This document shows positions 43,175 through 53,200 of a stretch of 59,581 nt of DNA, piece by piece. The stretch comes from an uncultured Clostridia bacterium (lineage in GTDB: Bacteria; Bacillota; Clostridia; Christensenellales; UBA1242): positions 1-59,581 of the forward strand of contig CAKVHW010000007.1 of assembly GCA_934754495.1 (NCBI GenBank), written 5' to 3'. The translations under genes were made by a program, and so were the position numbers. The notes beneath the pieces were generated by a model. That model saw only the letters and a list, made by a program, of their open reading frames with translations, was not told the origin of the DNA and did not search any database. The first letter of the stretch is position 1. Every line of letters begins with the position of its first letter.

Positions 43175-45004
43175 ATGTTAAATACGCGTTCAAGGAAGAA
43201 AAATTCAATGCGAAACATGGTGTTTGCCATGATAGCATATGCGGTGCAAATGATATGTAGTTTTGTTGTGCGTCGCTATTTTATATATTATTTGGGTGTT
43301 GAGCACCTAGGATTAAATTCATTATTTACAAATATAATAACAATTCTATCATTCGCCGAATTGGGTTTTGGTTCGGTAATTGTTTTTGCCATGTATAAAC
43401 CTATGGCGGAAGGGGACAAAGAAAAAGTAAGACAATTGATGCAGTTTTATAAAAAGTGTTATAATATCATTGGTTGTATAGTTTTAATTGCTGGTTTATT
43501 GGTTTTGCCATTTATGGGCTACTTTAAGGCAAAAGCTCCTGATGTGAATGAGAATATCAATATAGTTTATTTGATTTTTTTATTTAACTCAGTTGTTACA
43601 TATTTCTTTGCTCATCGACGAGCATTACTATATACGAGCCAAAGAAATGATATTGAATCCAAAGTAAATATTATAACAAATATCCTTTTGCCAATTTTGC
43701 AATTGATTGCAATAATAGCATTTAGATCTTATTATTTTTATATTGCTTTAATAGGTTTTATTGGAATAGTTAACAATATAATTGTGTTTTTAATAACTCA
43801 AAAGGAATATAGTGAATATGTTAAGGATCCTTTAAACAAATTATCAAAAGAAGACAAAAAACTTATTAAAAAAGATATTTTTGCAATGGTTTTTCATAAA
43901 ATAGGTGCGGTAGTTGTTTACGGAACCGACAGCTTAATTGTATACATAATGCTAGGCTCGGCATCTCTAGGGAAATATTCAAACTATCTTTTAATTACAA
44001 CGGCAGTAAACGCACTAATAGGTTTCTTTTTGAGCTCTATTCGTGGAAGTGTTGGAAACCATATAGCTACAGAAAGTGTTAAAAAAAATAGGTTGCTTTT
44101 TAAAAGATTGAATTTTATTTATATGATGTTGGTGTCTTTTTGTACTATTTGCATTTTTTGTTTGTCAGACCCATTTATAAATGTCGTATTGACTAAGGGA
44201 GTGAGCGGAAGTTTGCTTTTTGATAAAACTATTATAATATTAGTTTCGCTTAATTTTTATTTTAATCAATCAAGGTTTATTGTGCAGATTTTTAAGGAAT
44301 GCGATGGTTTGTTTTATCAGGATAGGCTAAGACCATTAGTAGAGTCGCTTGTAAACCTAATATCTTCTGTTGTTTTAGCAAAGTTTTGGGGATTGGCGGG
44401 TGTTATTGTTGGAACAATTCTAAGCAATGTTCTAGTTAATTTATGGGTCGAACCATACGTCTTAAATAAATATTACTTGCATTTTTCAACACCTAAATAT
44501 TGTCTTGAATTGTTAATGAGAACAGGTTTTATGGTCTTGTTGGGGGCAATTACTTACTTTACTTGTTCGTTGGTGCCTGCTACAAACATACTAACATTAA
44601 TTGTTAATTTTGCAATATGCGCAGTTTTACCTTCATCTCTTTTAATATTGGTTTACTTTAAAACACCTGAATTTAAGTATTGTATAGGCTTGCTGAAAAA
44701 TATTTTCAATAAAATATTTAAAAGAAATGTTTGTGAAGCTGATGAGATGGGCGCGAGTGGTTTAAGCGGTGAAGTTGTTGCAGTTGCGGACGAACTTGCT
44801 AGCATAAACTCTGGTGGCAAAGAGCAGGTTTTGGAAACGAAAGAAAGTGGTTTGATTGATGGTACGGAAGGTGATGAGCGCAAGAGTGAAACTGATGATG
44901 CGGTGAAAGACGATGAAAACCATACGGAAGAAGTGGGCAAAACCGAAAGGGACGATGAGCTAAGTCGTGAAGAAGATGTTGATAATGGCAATGATATTGC
45001 TTAA
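43175..45004 (+). CDS. Polysaccharide flippase (Wzx-like) with acidic C-terminal tail
   Basis: 609 residues. About 14 membrane helices in the first 500 residues, starting NMVFAMIAYAVQMICSFVVRRYF, with GLNSLFTNIITILSFAELGFGSVI typical of oligosaccharide flippases. It moves the lipid-linked repeat across the membrane. Unlike family members of about 480-510 residues, it carries about 100 extra residues rich in Glu, Asp, Lys and Ser (from NVCEADEMGAS to EEDVDNGNDIA), likely disordered and cytoplasmic. Confidence 0.88.
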   Translation: MLNTRSRKKNSMRNMVFAMIAYAVQMICSFVVRRYFIYYLGVEHLGLNSLFTNIITILSFAELGFGSVIVFAMYKPMAEGDKEKVRQLMQFYKKCYNIIGCIVLIAGLLVLPFMGYFKAKAPDVNENINIVYLIFLFNSVVTYFFAHRRALLYTSQRNDIESKVNIITNILLPILQLIAIIAFRSYYFYIALIGFIGIVNNIIVFLITQKEYSEYVKDPLNKLSKEDKKLIKKDIFAMVFHKIGAVVVYGTDSLIVYIMLGSASLGKYSNYLLITTAVNALIGFFLSSIRGSVGNHIATESVKKNRLLFKRLNFIYMMLVSFCTICIFCLSDPFINVVLTKGVSGSLLFDKTIIILVSLNFYFNQSRFIVQIFKECDGLFYQDRLRPLVESLVNLISSVVLAKFWGLAGVIVGTILSNVLVNLWVEPYVLNKYYLHFSTPKYCLELLMRTGFMVLLGAITYFTCSLVPATNILTLIVNFAICAVLPSSLLILVYFKTPEFKYCIGLLKNIFNKIFKRNVCEADEMGASGLSGEVVAVADELASINSGGKEQVLETKESGLIDGTEGDERKSETDDAVKDDENHTEEVGKTERDDELSREEDVDNGNDIA

Positions 45005-45052
45005 CAAATGAGTGAATTTTAGTTACAATAAATCAAAAAGGGGAATGATAAA

Positions 45053-46057
45053 ATGAAAATATTGTGTACAGGTGGGCTAGGATTTATAGGCTCACATACG
45101 GTTGTGGAACTATTAAACAAAGGGCACGATGTGGTGGTTGCCGACAATCTATCTAATAGTAGTATTGATGTTGTGGATAGCATTGAAAAAATCACTGGCA
45201 AAAAGATTAAGTTTTATCAAATTGACTTGTGTGATTACGATAAACTTGACGATTTGTTTAAACATGAAAACGTAAATGCAACTATTCACTTTGCTGGGTT
45301 TAAGGCGGTTGGAGAGAGTGTTGAAAAACCACTTATGTACTACGAAAACAACCTGCTTAGTACCATAAATTTGTTAAAATGTATGGAAAAATATAATTCT
45401 AAAAACCTTATTTTTAGTTCGTCAGCAACAGTTTATGGTAAGGCTGAAAAAATGCCAATCACAGAAGATTTTCCTGTGTCGGCAACAAATCCATATGGCA
45501 GAACAAAACTATTTATTGAAGAAATTTTGAAAGACGTTTATAATGCCGATAAAGAGTTTAATATTGTAATACTTAGATACTTTAATCCAGTAGGAGCACA
45601 CAAAAGCGGACTGCTTGGTGAAAACCCTAATGGTATTCCAAACAACCTTATGCCGTATATTACTAAAGTTGCACTTGGTCAACTTCCAGAACTTAGTGTT
45701 TTTGGAAACGACTACCACACCAAAGACGGGACAGGTGTTAGAGATTATATTCACATTCTAGACCTTGCAATGGGACACGTGGATGCACTTAAAAAACTTG
45801 AAAAAGGCTCAGGACTAAATGTATACAACATTGGCACCGGCAATGGCTATAGCGTGCTTGAAATGGTAGAAGCCTACAACAAAGTATGTGGTGGAAAAGT
45901 TAAGTACAAAATTGCTCCACGTCGTGCAGGTGATGTGGACGAGTGCTATGCTTCACCTAAAAAAGCCGAAAAAGAAATTGGTTTTAAGGCCGTGCACAAC
46001 CTATCTGAAATGTGCGAAGATAGCTATAAATTTGGCAAAATGAAATACAAAAAATAA
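45053..46057 (+). CDS. galE: UDP-glucose 4-epimerase
   Basis: 334 residues. Interconverts UDP-Glc and UDP-Gal. NAD motif TGGLGFIGSH at residues 6-15; FSSSATVYG with the catalytic Ser, and YGRTK with Tyr and Lys; RYFNPVGAHKSG and NPNGIPNNLMPYI, both hallmarks of GalE. AAGGGG precedes the ATG. It provides galactose (or GalNAc) for the polymer made by the neighbouring genes. Confidence 0.95.
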   Translation: MKILCTGGLGFIGSHTVVELLNKGHDVVVADNLSNSSIDVVDSIEKITGKKIKFYQIDLCDYDKLDDLFKHENVNATIHFAGFKAVGESVEKPLMYYENNLLSTINLLKCMEKYNSKNLIFSSSATVYGKAEKMPITEDFPVSATNPYGRTKLFIEEILKDVYNADKEFNIVILRYFNPVGAHKSGLLGENPNGIPNNLMPYITKVALGQLPELSVFGNDYHTKDGTGVRDYIHILDLAMGHVDALKKLEKGSGLNVYNIGTGNGYSVLEMVEAYNKVCGGKVKYKIAPRRAGDVDECYASPKKAEKEIGFKAVHNLSEMCEDSYKFGKMKYKK

Positions 46058-46151
46058 TGTTTAATTCCATAATTTGTAAAATGATTTGCCCAATAAAAAA
46101 CATTAAAAATTTGTTTTAATTACTAAAAAAGAAAAAAGAGAAACTTGTGAT

Positions 46152-46928
46152 ATGTACAGAAAATTTTTTAAAAGGGTTTTAGATATTTTAATATCTGGAC
46201 TAGCCCTAATTATTTTAAGCCCATTGTTTTTAATTTTGGCGATAATTGTTAGAATCAATCTTGGATCGCCAGTGATTTACAAACAGGTAAGAGTAGGTCA
46301 AGGTGGCAAATTATTTATGTTTTACAAATTTAGAAGCATGCGTGATGCTAAGGATAAAAATGGCAACGACTTGCCAGACGAAGTGCGTTGCGGGAAATTT
46401 GGTAGAATATTGCGTGCCACATCGCTAGACGAACTTCCACAACTTTGGAACATTTTTAAAGGTGATATGAGTTTAATTGGCCCACGTCCACAAATGATTG
46501 TAAATGAAATTTTCTTTGTTAAAGATAGACAAATTTCTTACGATGTTAAGCCTGGCATAACAGGTTATAGTCAAGTGTATGGACGAAACAATGTTAGCTG
46601 GACAAGACGTATGAAAAACGATATTTACTACGCTAAAAACCTTAGTTTTTGGCTAGATGTTAAGATTTTTTTCAAAACAATTGCGGTTGTTTTTGAGCAC
46701 TCCAATATTGAAAAAGAACAATACATGCGTTATTCAGATGAAATGCTAGATAAGGGGCTTATAAGCAAAAGCGAACACGATGCATACTTACTTAAAGCAA
46801 GAGAACTTGAAGCACGTTGTGGTATGGGAGAAAAACTGAATATTAAGGATTATGCTCTAAATAATGTGCGAGATGTTGCAATTCCTGCAGAAATTATTCC
46901 TTATAAAAAAGATGAAAAATCCGCTTAA
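46152..46928 (+). CDS. Polyprenyl-phosphate sugar phosphotransferase (priming enzyme)
   Basis: 258 residues. One N-terminal helix (ILISGLALIILSPLFLILAIIV), then the conserved SPVIYKQVRVGQGGKLFMFYKFRSM, LRATSLDELPQLWNIFKGDMSLIGPRP and PGITGYSQVYGRN segments of the WcaJ/RfbP catalytic domain. It transfers a sugar-1-phosphate to undecaprenyl phosphate, starting the repeat unit. No extra N-terminal helices, so it is the short (monotopic) type. Last gene of the cluster, ending in a terminator. Confidence 0.93.
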   Translation: MYRKFFKRVLDILISGLALIILSPLFLILAIIVRINLGSPVIYKQVRVGQGGKLFMFYKFRSMRDAKDKNGNDLPDEVRCGKFGRILRATSLDELPQLWNIFKGDMSLIGPRPQMIVNEIFFVKDRQISYDVKPGITGYSQVYGRNNVSWTRRMKNDIYYAKNLSFWLDVKIFFKTIAVVFEHSNIEKEQYMRYSDEMLDKGLISKSEHDAYLLKARELEARCGMGEKLNIKDYALNNVRDVAIPAEIIPYKKDEKSA

Positions 46929-46949
46929 TTTAAAGCGGTTTTTTTGTTT
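46915..46949 (+). terminator. Terminator of the polysaccharide cluster
   Basis: AATCCGCTT / AAGCGGTTT hairpin overlapping the stop codon, followed by seven T. Confidence 0.8.
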
Positions 46950-47109
46950 ATAATATTAATGAATAATGATTTTATTATAAAAAATATTTATAAAAAACAT
47001 TATTTTGTAAGTTTTTAAAAGTTTTACTTTGTGTGTAAAATTATTTTTAAATTATATTAGGCTGTGTTATAATAAATTATAGAATACATTTAGGTGTTTG
47101 GGGTGAAAA

Positions 47110-47571
47110 ATGAAATATAGAAATTACGAAGTAGGGTTTACTTTTGAAGTTCCAGACGTTTTTAGTGAAGTAAAACAATCAAGTTACGATGTTTTTGATG
47201 TGCCAGAAGACACAATGCATTACTTTATTTGTCTTGACGAAAATGGCGACATTATTAGAAGTTTTTCTATGGTTAAAGACGGCCCTTGTAATTCGGATGA
47301 AGACTTTAATAACATTGTGAAAAATGCATTAAATGACCTAGAACAAATTGATGTACATGTTGTGCAAGAAAATCAACTTCGCACAGAATCCGGCAAAATT
47401 ATAGAACGTAAAGTTTTGTATGATGAAGATATGGAAGAAGATCTAGGAATTTTGATGTACTTTATGCGTGTTAAAGACATTGTGCTTATTAGTAGTTGTT
47501 ATATTGAAGAATTTTATGATGAAAATGAAGATGAACTTTTCGCAGTGTTTAATAGTGTTAAAGAAGTTTAG
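47110..47571 (+). CDS. Hypothetical acidic protein
   Basis: 153 residues, strongly acidic (many Asp/Glu), no signal or membrane segment. The start YRNYEVGFTFEVPDVFSEV and the late MYFMRVKDIVLISSCYIEE recall the DcrB-like fold (a beta-rich 'user-of-pilus' type domain in which VPxxF near the start is common), but this is weak. GGGG precedes the ATG. Single gene with its own terminator. Confidence 0.55.
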   Translation: MKYRNYEVGFTFEVPDVFSEVKQSSYDVFDVPEDTMHYFICLDENGDIIRSFSMVKDGPCNSDEDFNNIVKNALNDLEQIDVHVVQENQLRTESGKIIERKVLYDEDMEEDLGILMYFMRVKDIVLISSCYIEEFYDENEDELFAVFNSVKEV

Positions 47572-47585
47572 GGAAAACAGAAGAA

Positions 47586-47614
47586 AAAGCCAATAATTTT
47601 TGTTATTGGCTTGT
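47586..47614 (+). terminator. Terminator after 47110 gene
   Basis: AAGCCAATAA / TTATTGGCTT hairpin and short T-run. Confidence 0.75.
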
Positions 47615-47697
47615 TTTATATAATGTTAATTTTAGTTATTGCACCTTACATGATTGCATAAAATATAAGGTGTAATATTTTATAAGGATATTAAATC

Positions 47698-48504
47698 ATG
47701 CAACAATTTTTTGCTAAATTATTTGGTGACCATGTAATACTTGCAACAATATTAATTGCCATGCTTCCTATTATAGAACTTAGAGGGGCAATTCCTTTTG
47801 GAATGTCGGTTAAGTTTTGGGGTGCAAAAGCCCTAAGCAATGTAAGTTCGTTTTTGTGGAGCTTTTTAGGTAGTAGCCTTGTAGTGCCAATTATAGCACT
47901 AATTTTTACACCAATTCTAAACTGGCTAAAAAAGACCAAACTATTTAATAAAATAGCCACTAAAATTGAGGAACGTATTAAATCAAAATCGGCAAAAATA
48001 GAAAACGATGCCGAAAATAATAAGAAGAAAAAATCAAAGTTTTGGCTAAAAGCAATAGGATTATTTTTCTTTGTTGCAGTTCCGCTTCCACTTACAGGAG
48101 TGTATACTGGCACATGTATTGGGGTTATGCTTGGCTTCAACTTTTGGCAAAACTGTGCAATAGTAATTTCCGGCAACTTGTGTGCAGGGCTTATTATGAC
48201 ATTTGTTTGCTCAATATTCCCTGAATTTACAAACATTATTTTGTATGTTTTCTTAGGTCTTGTTGTTGTGTTTGCAATATTTGGTCTAATTAAAGGGCTT
48301 ATTGCTAGAAAGAAAAATAAATATGTTGAAAAAATTGAAGTAAATTTAGGTGATAAGACTATTGAAACTAATGATGCAAAAATTGAAACATTGCGCGATG
48401 TGAAAACTGCTAGTGTTGAAAGTAATGTTACGAGCAATAACATACAACAAGAAATTGTAAAAAATGGCGATAGTGAACCATTAGATGATAATTTACAAAA
48501 GTAA
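47698..48504 (+). CDS. Small multidrug export-like membrane protein (PF06695 type)
   Basis: 268 residues. MLPIIELRGAIPFGMSVKFWG is the signature of the family annotated 'small multi-drug export protein'; five or six helices follow with AVPLPLTGVYTGTCIGVMLGFNF. The central loop has a basic coiled stretch (about residues 85-120), and a charged tail of about 60 residues follows the last helix. Transport function is annotation-level knowledge only. AAGGAT precedes the ATG. Confidence 0.8.
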   Translation: MQQFFAKLFGDHVILATILIAMLPIIELRGAIPFGMSVKFWGAKALSNVSSFLWSFLGSSLVVPIIALIFTPILNWLKKTKLFNKIATKIEERIKSKSAKIENDAENNKKKKSKFWLKAIGLFFFVAVPLPLTGVYTGTCIGVMLGFNFWQNCAIVISGNLCAGLIMTFVCSIFPEFTNIILYVFLGLVVVFAIFGLIKGLIARKKNKYVEKIEVNLGDKTIETNDAKIETLRDVKTASVESNVTSNNIQQEIVKNGDSEPLDDNLQK

Positions 48505-48546
48505 ATTGATTATAATGTATATAATAAATTAATTGCAATATGTAAA

Positions 48547-48610
48547 TAAAAAACCTTATTTAAAGTTTTAAAGTCAAGTTGGCTTAAAAAGTGAATAAGG
48601 TTTTTATTTT
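48547..48610 (+). terminator. Terminator after 47698 gene
   Basis: AAAAACCTTATT / AATAAGGTTTTT with a long imperfect interior and a T-run. Confidence 0.7.
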
Positions 48611-48698
48611 TGTGCAATTTTATAATGTTAAAATAGTTTAACAAAATTGCAAATTTTGATATAATAAGGCTAATAATTAAACTGGGGGAAAATAATTT

Positions 48699-49484
48699 AT
48701 GAATATAGCAGTAATTACTGGTGCTTCATCTGGAATGGGGCGTGAATTTTTAAAAAGAGTTGCAAGTGAACAGCCTGTTGATGAAATTTGGGCTATTGCA
48801 AAAGAAGATGATAAACTTGAAGAATTAAAAAGCGAAGTAAAAGTTCCATTAAAACTTTTTGCCTGTGATTTAACAGATAAAAAAGCACTTGAAAAAATTA
48901 AAAATGAATTGGAAAAAACCAAACCAAATATTACTTGGCTTGTAAATGCAAGCGGATTTGGAAAATTTGGCAGATATGACGAAATTCCAGTGGAAACAAG
49001 CGTTAATATGATAGAACTTAACGTTGTTGCGCTTGTAACTCTTACCGAATACTGTTTGCCATATATGGAAAAGGGTGCAAGAATTATCGAGTTTGGCTCG
49101 GTTGCAGCATTCCAACCTATTCCATATATCAATGTATATGGTGCTACAAAGGCATTTGTGTTAAACTATAGCCTTGCACTTGGTGCAGAACTAAAAAATC
49201 GTGGAATTAGTGTAACTTGTATTTGCCCATTCTGGACAAAAACAGCATTCTTTAAACGTGCTGTTGACCCTAAAAATCAAGTTGTTACTAAGTATGCCGC
49301 AATGTACGAACCGCAAGATGTTATGAATAGAGCATATAAAGATGCCTTAAAACGTAAGAGTGTTTCGATGTTTGGGGCATATAGCAAATTCCAAAAATTT
49401 GTTGTTGATATTATGCCAAGAAAATGGATTATGAACATTTGGATTAAACAACAAAAACTAGACAAAAAATATAAGGATAAATAA
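48699..49484 (+). CDS. Short-chain dehydrogenase/reductase
   Basis: 261 residues. TGASSGMG near residues 7-14, NASGFGKFG as the NAG-type motif, EFGSVAAFQPIP with Ser and YGATK with the catalytic Tyr/Lys. Different from the SDR at 5626 in sequence, but the basic, tryptophan-containing C-terminus (MPRKWIMNIWIKQQKLDKKYKDK) also suggests membrane contact. Substrate unknown. GGGGG precedes the ATG; rlmH starts two bases after the stop. Confidence 0.9.
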   Translation: MNIAVITGASSGMGREFLKRVASEQPVDEIWAIAKEDDKLEELKSEVKVPLKLFACDLTDKKALEKIKNELEKTKPNITWLVNASGFGKFGRYDEIPVETSVNMIELNVVALVTLTEYCLPYMEKGARIIEFGSVAAFQPIPYINVYGATKAFVLNYSLALGAELKNRGISVTCICPFWTKTAFFKRAVDPKNQVVTKYAAMYEPQDVMNRAYKDALKRKSVSMFGAYSKFQKFVVDIMPRKWIMNIWIKQQKLDKKYKDK

Positions 49485-49486
49485 TT

Positions 49487-49945
49487 TTGAAAGTAAATAT
49501 TGTTGCGGTTGGAAAAATTAAAGAAAAGTTTTTCACCGATGCTATTTCAGAATATGCAAAACGCCTTAGTAAGTTTTGCGACTTCAATATAATTGAGGTT
49601 GATGAAAGTTCTAATATAACAAATATTGAACTTAAAAAAGAAAAAGAGGGCGAACTATTGCTAAGCAAGGCAAAAGGCTATATAATAGCCTTAGATAGTG
49701 GTGGAAAACTACTTTCTAGCGAGGACTTAGCAGAACTACTTAAAACAAACATGACAAATGGTGAAAGCGAATTTTCTTTTGTGATAGGTGGTTCTAATGG
49801 ATTAAGCGACTTAGTAAAAACTAAAGCCAATAAAATAGTTTCGTTTGGAAAAATTACTTTTCCACACCAATTTTTTAGAGTTGTTTTGTCCGAGCAAATT
49901 TATAGAGCTTTTACTATTAACAATCATATTAATTATCACAAGTAA
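49487..49945 (+). CDS. rlmH: 23S rRNA (pseudouridine-1915-N3)-methyltransferase
   Basis: 152 residues, close to the usual 155-160. A SPOUT methyltransferase acting on the 50S subunit. Starts at a TTG with AAGGAT nine bases upstream. KIKEKFFTDAISEYAKRLSKF at the N-terminus and FVIGGSNGLSDLV, HQFFRVVLSEQIYRAFTINNHINYHK at the C-terminus are the trefoil-knot and substrate segments. Translationally adjacent to the SDR gene. Confidence 0.93.
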   Translation: MKVNIVAVGKIKEKFFTDAISEYAKRLSKFCDFNIIEVDESSNITNIELKKEKEGELLLSKAKGYIIALDSGGKLLSSEDLAELLKTNMTNGESEFSFVIGGSNGLSDLVKTKANKIVSFGKITFPHQFFRVVLSEQIYRAFTINNHINYHK

Positions 49946-50089
49946 ACTTTATTTAAAAGTAGAAAGTGAAAAGTGGATAGTGAAATTGTGGATTTATATT
50001 AATATGTTGATTGTTTAATAATGAGTGTTGTTCTTGAAACAAAAGATACAATGTATTTCTGTTGTGCGAGCGGTTGGCTAATAAAGATT
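49946..50089 (+). other. Spacer between rlmH and the 63-bp repeats
   Basis: AT-rich, no gene. It leads into the tandem repeats without a clear promoter or terminator. Confidence 0.4.
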
Positions 50090-50230
50090 GTCACGCCAGC
50101 GACCAAGAACAGATAGGGTTGATTTAATACGAGCAGTGGGGTGACATAGGCCGTCACGCCAGTGACCAAGAACAGATAGGGTTGATTTAATACGAACAGT
50201 TGGGTGACATAGGCCGTCACGCCAGTGACC
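50090..50230 (+). repeat. 63-bp tandem repeat (two full copies plus 15 bp)
   Basis: Units at 50090-50152 and 50153-50215, differing at only three positions, then a 15-base start of a third at 50216. Each unit begins GTCACGCCAGYGACC, an inverted GTCAC/GTGAC around GCCA, and contains AAGAACAGATAGGG. 63 is a multiple of three, so long frames cross it on either strand, including a 21-residue repeat frame on the minus strand that I do not consider a gene. It ends two bases before the dnaE ribosome binding site. Confidence 0.85.
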
Positions 50231-50244
50231 TAGGGAGGAGAATA

Positions 50245-53200
50245 TTGGGAAATTTTGTACATTTGCATGTCCATACAGAGTTTAGCTTGCTAGATGGTGC
50301 TGCAAGAATTGATAAACTTGTAAAAGTTGCTAAAGAATATGGAATGCCAGCATGCGCAATTACTGATCATGGAAACATGTTTGGTTGTGTAACATTTTTT
50401 GATGCATGTAATAAGGCAGGAATAAAACCAATATTCGGTTGCGAATTTTACGTTTGTGACGACCTTACGGTTAAAAGTGGTAAAACAAAACTAAACCACT
50501 TGGTACTGCTAGCAAAAAATAGAGAGGGCTACCTAAACCTATGTAAACTAAACTCGATTGCATACCGTGACGGATTTTATTATAAACCAAGAATAGATCT
50601 AAAGACCTTGGAACAATATGCAAGTGGAGTTGTGTGTTTAAGTGCCTGCCTTGCTGGTGATATTCCACAACTAATTTTAAAACGCCAGTATGATGAAGCT
50701 GAAAAAATGGTTAGATGGTTTAAAAATTTGTTTGGTGAAGATTTCTACTTGGAACTTCAAAATCATAACCTAGAAGAACAAATTGAAGTAAACCTAAAAC
50801 TAAAAGAATATGCAAAAAAATATAACATTAAAACGGTTGCAACTAATGATGTTCACTATATTTATAGAGAAGATAGTCAAGTTCAAGACGTGTTGATGTG
50901 TGTACAAATGGGTAAAACAATTGACGACCCAGATAGATTAAAATTTCCTTGTGATGAGTTTTATTTTAAAACAGCTGAAGAAATGGAAAAGGCTTTTCCA
51001 AACGACCCAGAAGCACTTGCGACAACACTAGAAATTGCAGACAAGTGTAACTATTCGTTTAAAGAAGATCATATTGATGAAAATAAATACATGTTTCCAA
51101 ACTACATACCGCCAGACGGAAAAAGTTGTGAAGAATATTTAAGAGAATTAGCTTACGCTGGGCTTAAAAAACGATATCCTGAGATAACTCAAAAAATATT
51201 AGATAGAGTAGAAAGTGAATTTAATGTTATTATAAAACAAGGATTTGCTAGATACTTTCTTACCGTGCAAGACTATATTAATGCTGCCAAAAGTAGAGGC
51301 ATTCCAGTAGGTCCAGGACGTGGTAGTGGTGCTGGTTCAGTAGTGGCATATGCAATTGGCATTACCAATATCGACCCATTTAAATACGACCTACTTTTTG
51401 AAAGATTTTTGCACACCGAGCGTGTAACGGCACCCGATTTTGACGTAGACTTTGCCGATGACAAGCGACAAGAAGTTATTGACTATGTTCGTCAAAAATA
51501 CGGTGCAGATAAAGTTGTTAAGATTTTGACCTTTGGTACAATGGCTGCTAAAAACGCAATTAAAGACGTAGGCCGTGTATTAAAAGTTCCTTATTCCCAA
51601 CTTGATGTAATTACTAAGGCAATCCCTAATATTCCTGCAAAACATCACGATGTAATTAAGAAGTGTTTTGGTTTTTATCACCCTAAGGAAGGGGATAAAG
51701 ATTTTGGCACAAATTATGCCATTCCAGAACTAGTTGATGCCTATAACACCAACCCTGATGTCAAAAAGGTAATAGATATTGCCATGAAACTAGAAGGTAT
51801 GCCAAGACAGACATCTACTCACGCATGTGGTGTAGTTATTGCGTGTGACGACCTTACTAAGTTTATGCCACTTGCAAGAAATGGTGACGAACTTACAACA
51901 CAATATTCTTTTGCTGATATCGAACGATTAGGACACCTAAAAATGGACTTTTTGGGGCTTAGAAACTTAAACGATATTCAAAAGTGTATTCAATATATCA
52001 AACAAAATCATAATGTTATTGTTGATTTTGATAAACAAAACTATGACGACCCTAACGTGTACAAACTTATTTCAAGCGGAAACACTAAGGGTATATTCCA
52101 AATTGAAAGTGGTGGATTTCAGAAGTTTATGAGAGAACTTCAACCGACTTGTCTTGAAGATATTGTTGCTGCTGTGTCACTATATCGACCAGGGCCAATG
52201 GATTCTATTCCACGTTATGTAAACAACAAACACCATCCAGAGCAAACTACATATGCCCACCCAATTTTGGAACCAATTTTAAGCGTAACCTATGGGTGTA
52301 TTGTATATCAAGAGCAAGTTATGAGAATTGTTCAAGATATGGCTGGTTATACCTTGGGACAAGCCGATATGGTACGTCGTATGATGGGTAAGAAAAAACT
52401 TGATGCCATGAGAGCCGAAAGACAAGTGTTTTTGCATGGTAAACCTGCCGAAAATGGTAAGCCTGCAATTGATGGTGCAATTAAACGTGGTGTGCCTGAA
52501 GATGTTGCTAATAGTATTTGGAATGAAATGGAAACCTTTGCTTCTTACGCCTTTAACAAATCGCATGCTGCAGCATATTCATATATTACATATCAAACAG
52601 CATACTTAAAAACATATTACGAACCAGAGTTTTTAACAAGTTTGCTTAACAACCGTATCACAAACGCAGATGAAATTAAAAACTATGTAACATATGCTAA
52701 GGAAGAAAAAATTGAAGTTTTGCCACCTGACATCAACTTAAGTGAAACATACTTTAGTGTTAAGGACAATAAAATCAGGTTTGGTCTTGCTGCGCTTAAA
52801 AACGTTGGTATTGGTGTTGTTGATAGCATTATTGCCGAACGTAATGCAAATGGTCCATTCACATCGATTAGTGACTTTTTAAGTAGGCTAGATAGCCAAG
52901 CACACAACAAACGATGCTTGGAAAGTATGATTTTAAGTGGTGCATTTGACTGTTTTGGTGTAAAACGTAGCCAACTTATGCAAGTGTTCCCAGGGTTGGT
53001 AGATAAAATTGCTTCCGATAGAAAACGTCAAGCAACAGGACAATTTAGTATGTTTGACGAAGTGCTAAAACAAGACGACTTAAAAGTGGAATACCCAAAT
53101 ATTCCAGAATACGACAACCAGCTTAAATTAAAACTTGAAAAAGAAGTTGTGGGAGTGTATGTTACTGGGCACCCACTAAGCAACTATATAGATAAGTTTA

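Noticed and set aside
49999..50220. Minus-strand frame with 21-residue hydrophobic repeats
   Set aside because: It exists only because the 63-bp tandem repeat is a multiple of three; no RBS and no plausible protein start.
50090..50230. CRISPR-like array
   Set aside because: The units are contiguous 63-bp tandem copies without unique spacers, and there are no cas genes.
50200..50244. ATG at 50200 as the dnaE start
   Set aside because: It lies in the tandem repeat without RBS; the TTG at 50245 has GGGAGGAG at the right distance and gives the conserved DnaE N-terminus.
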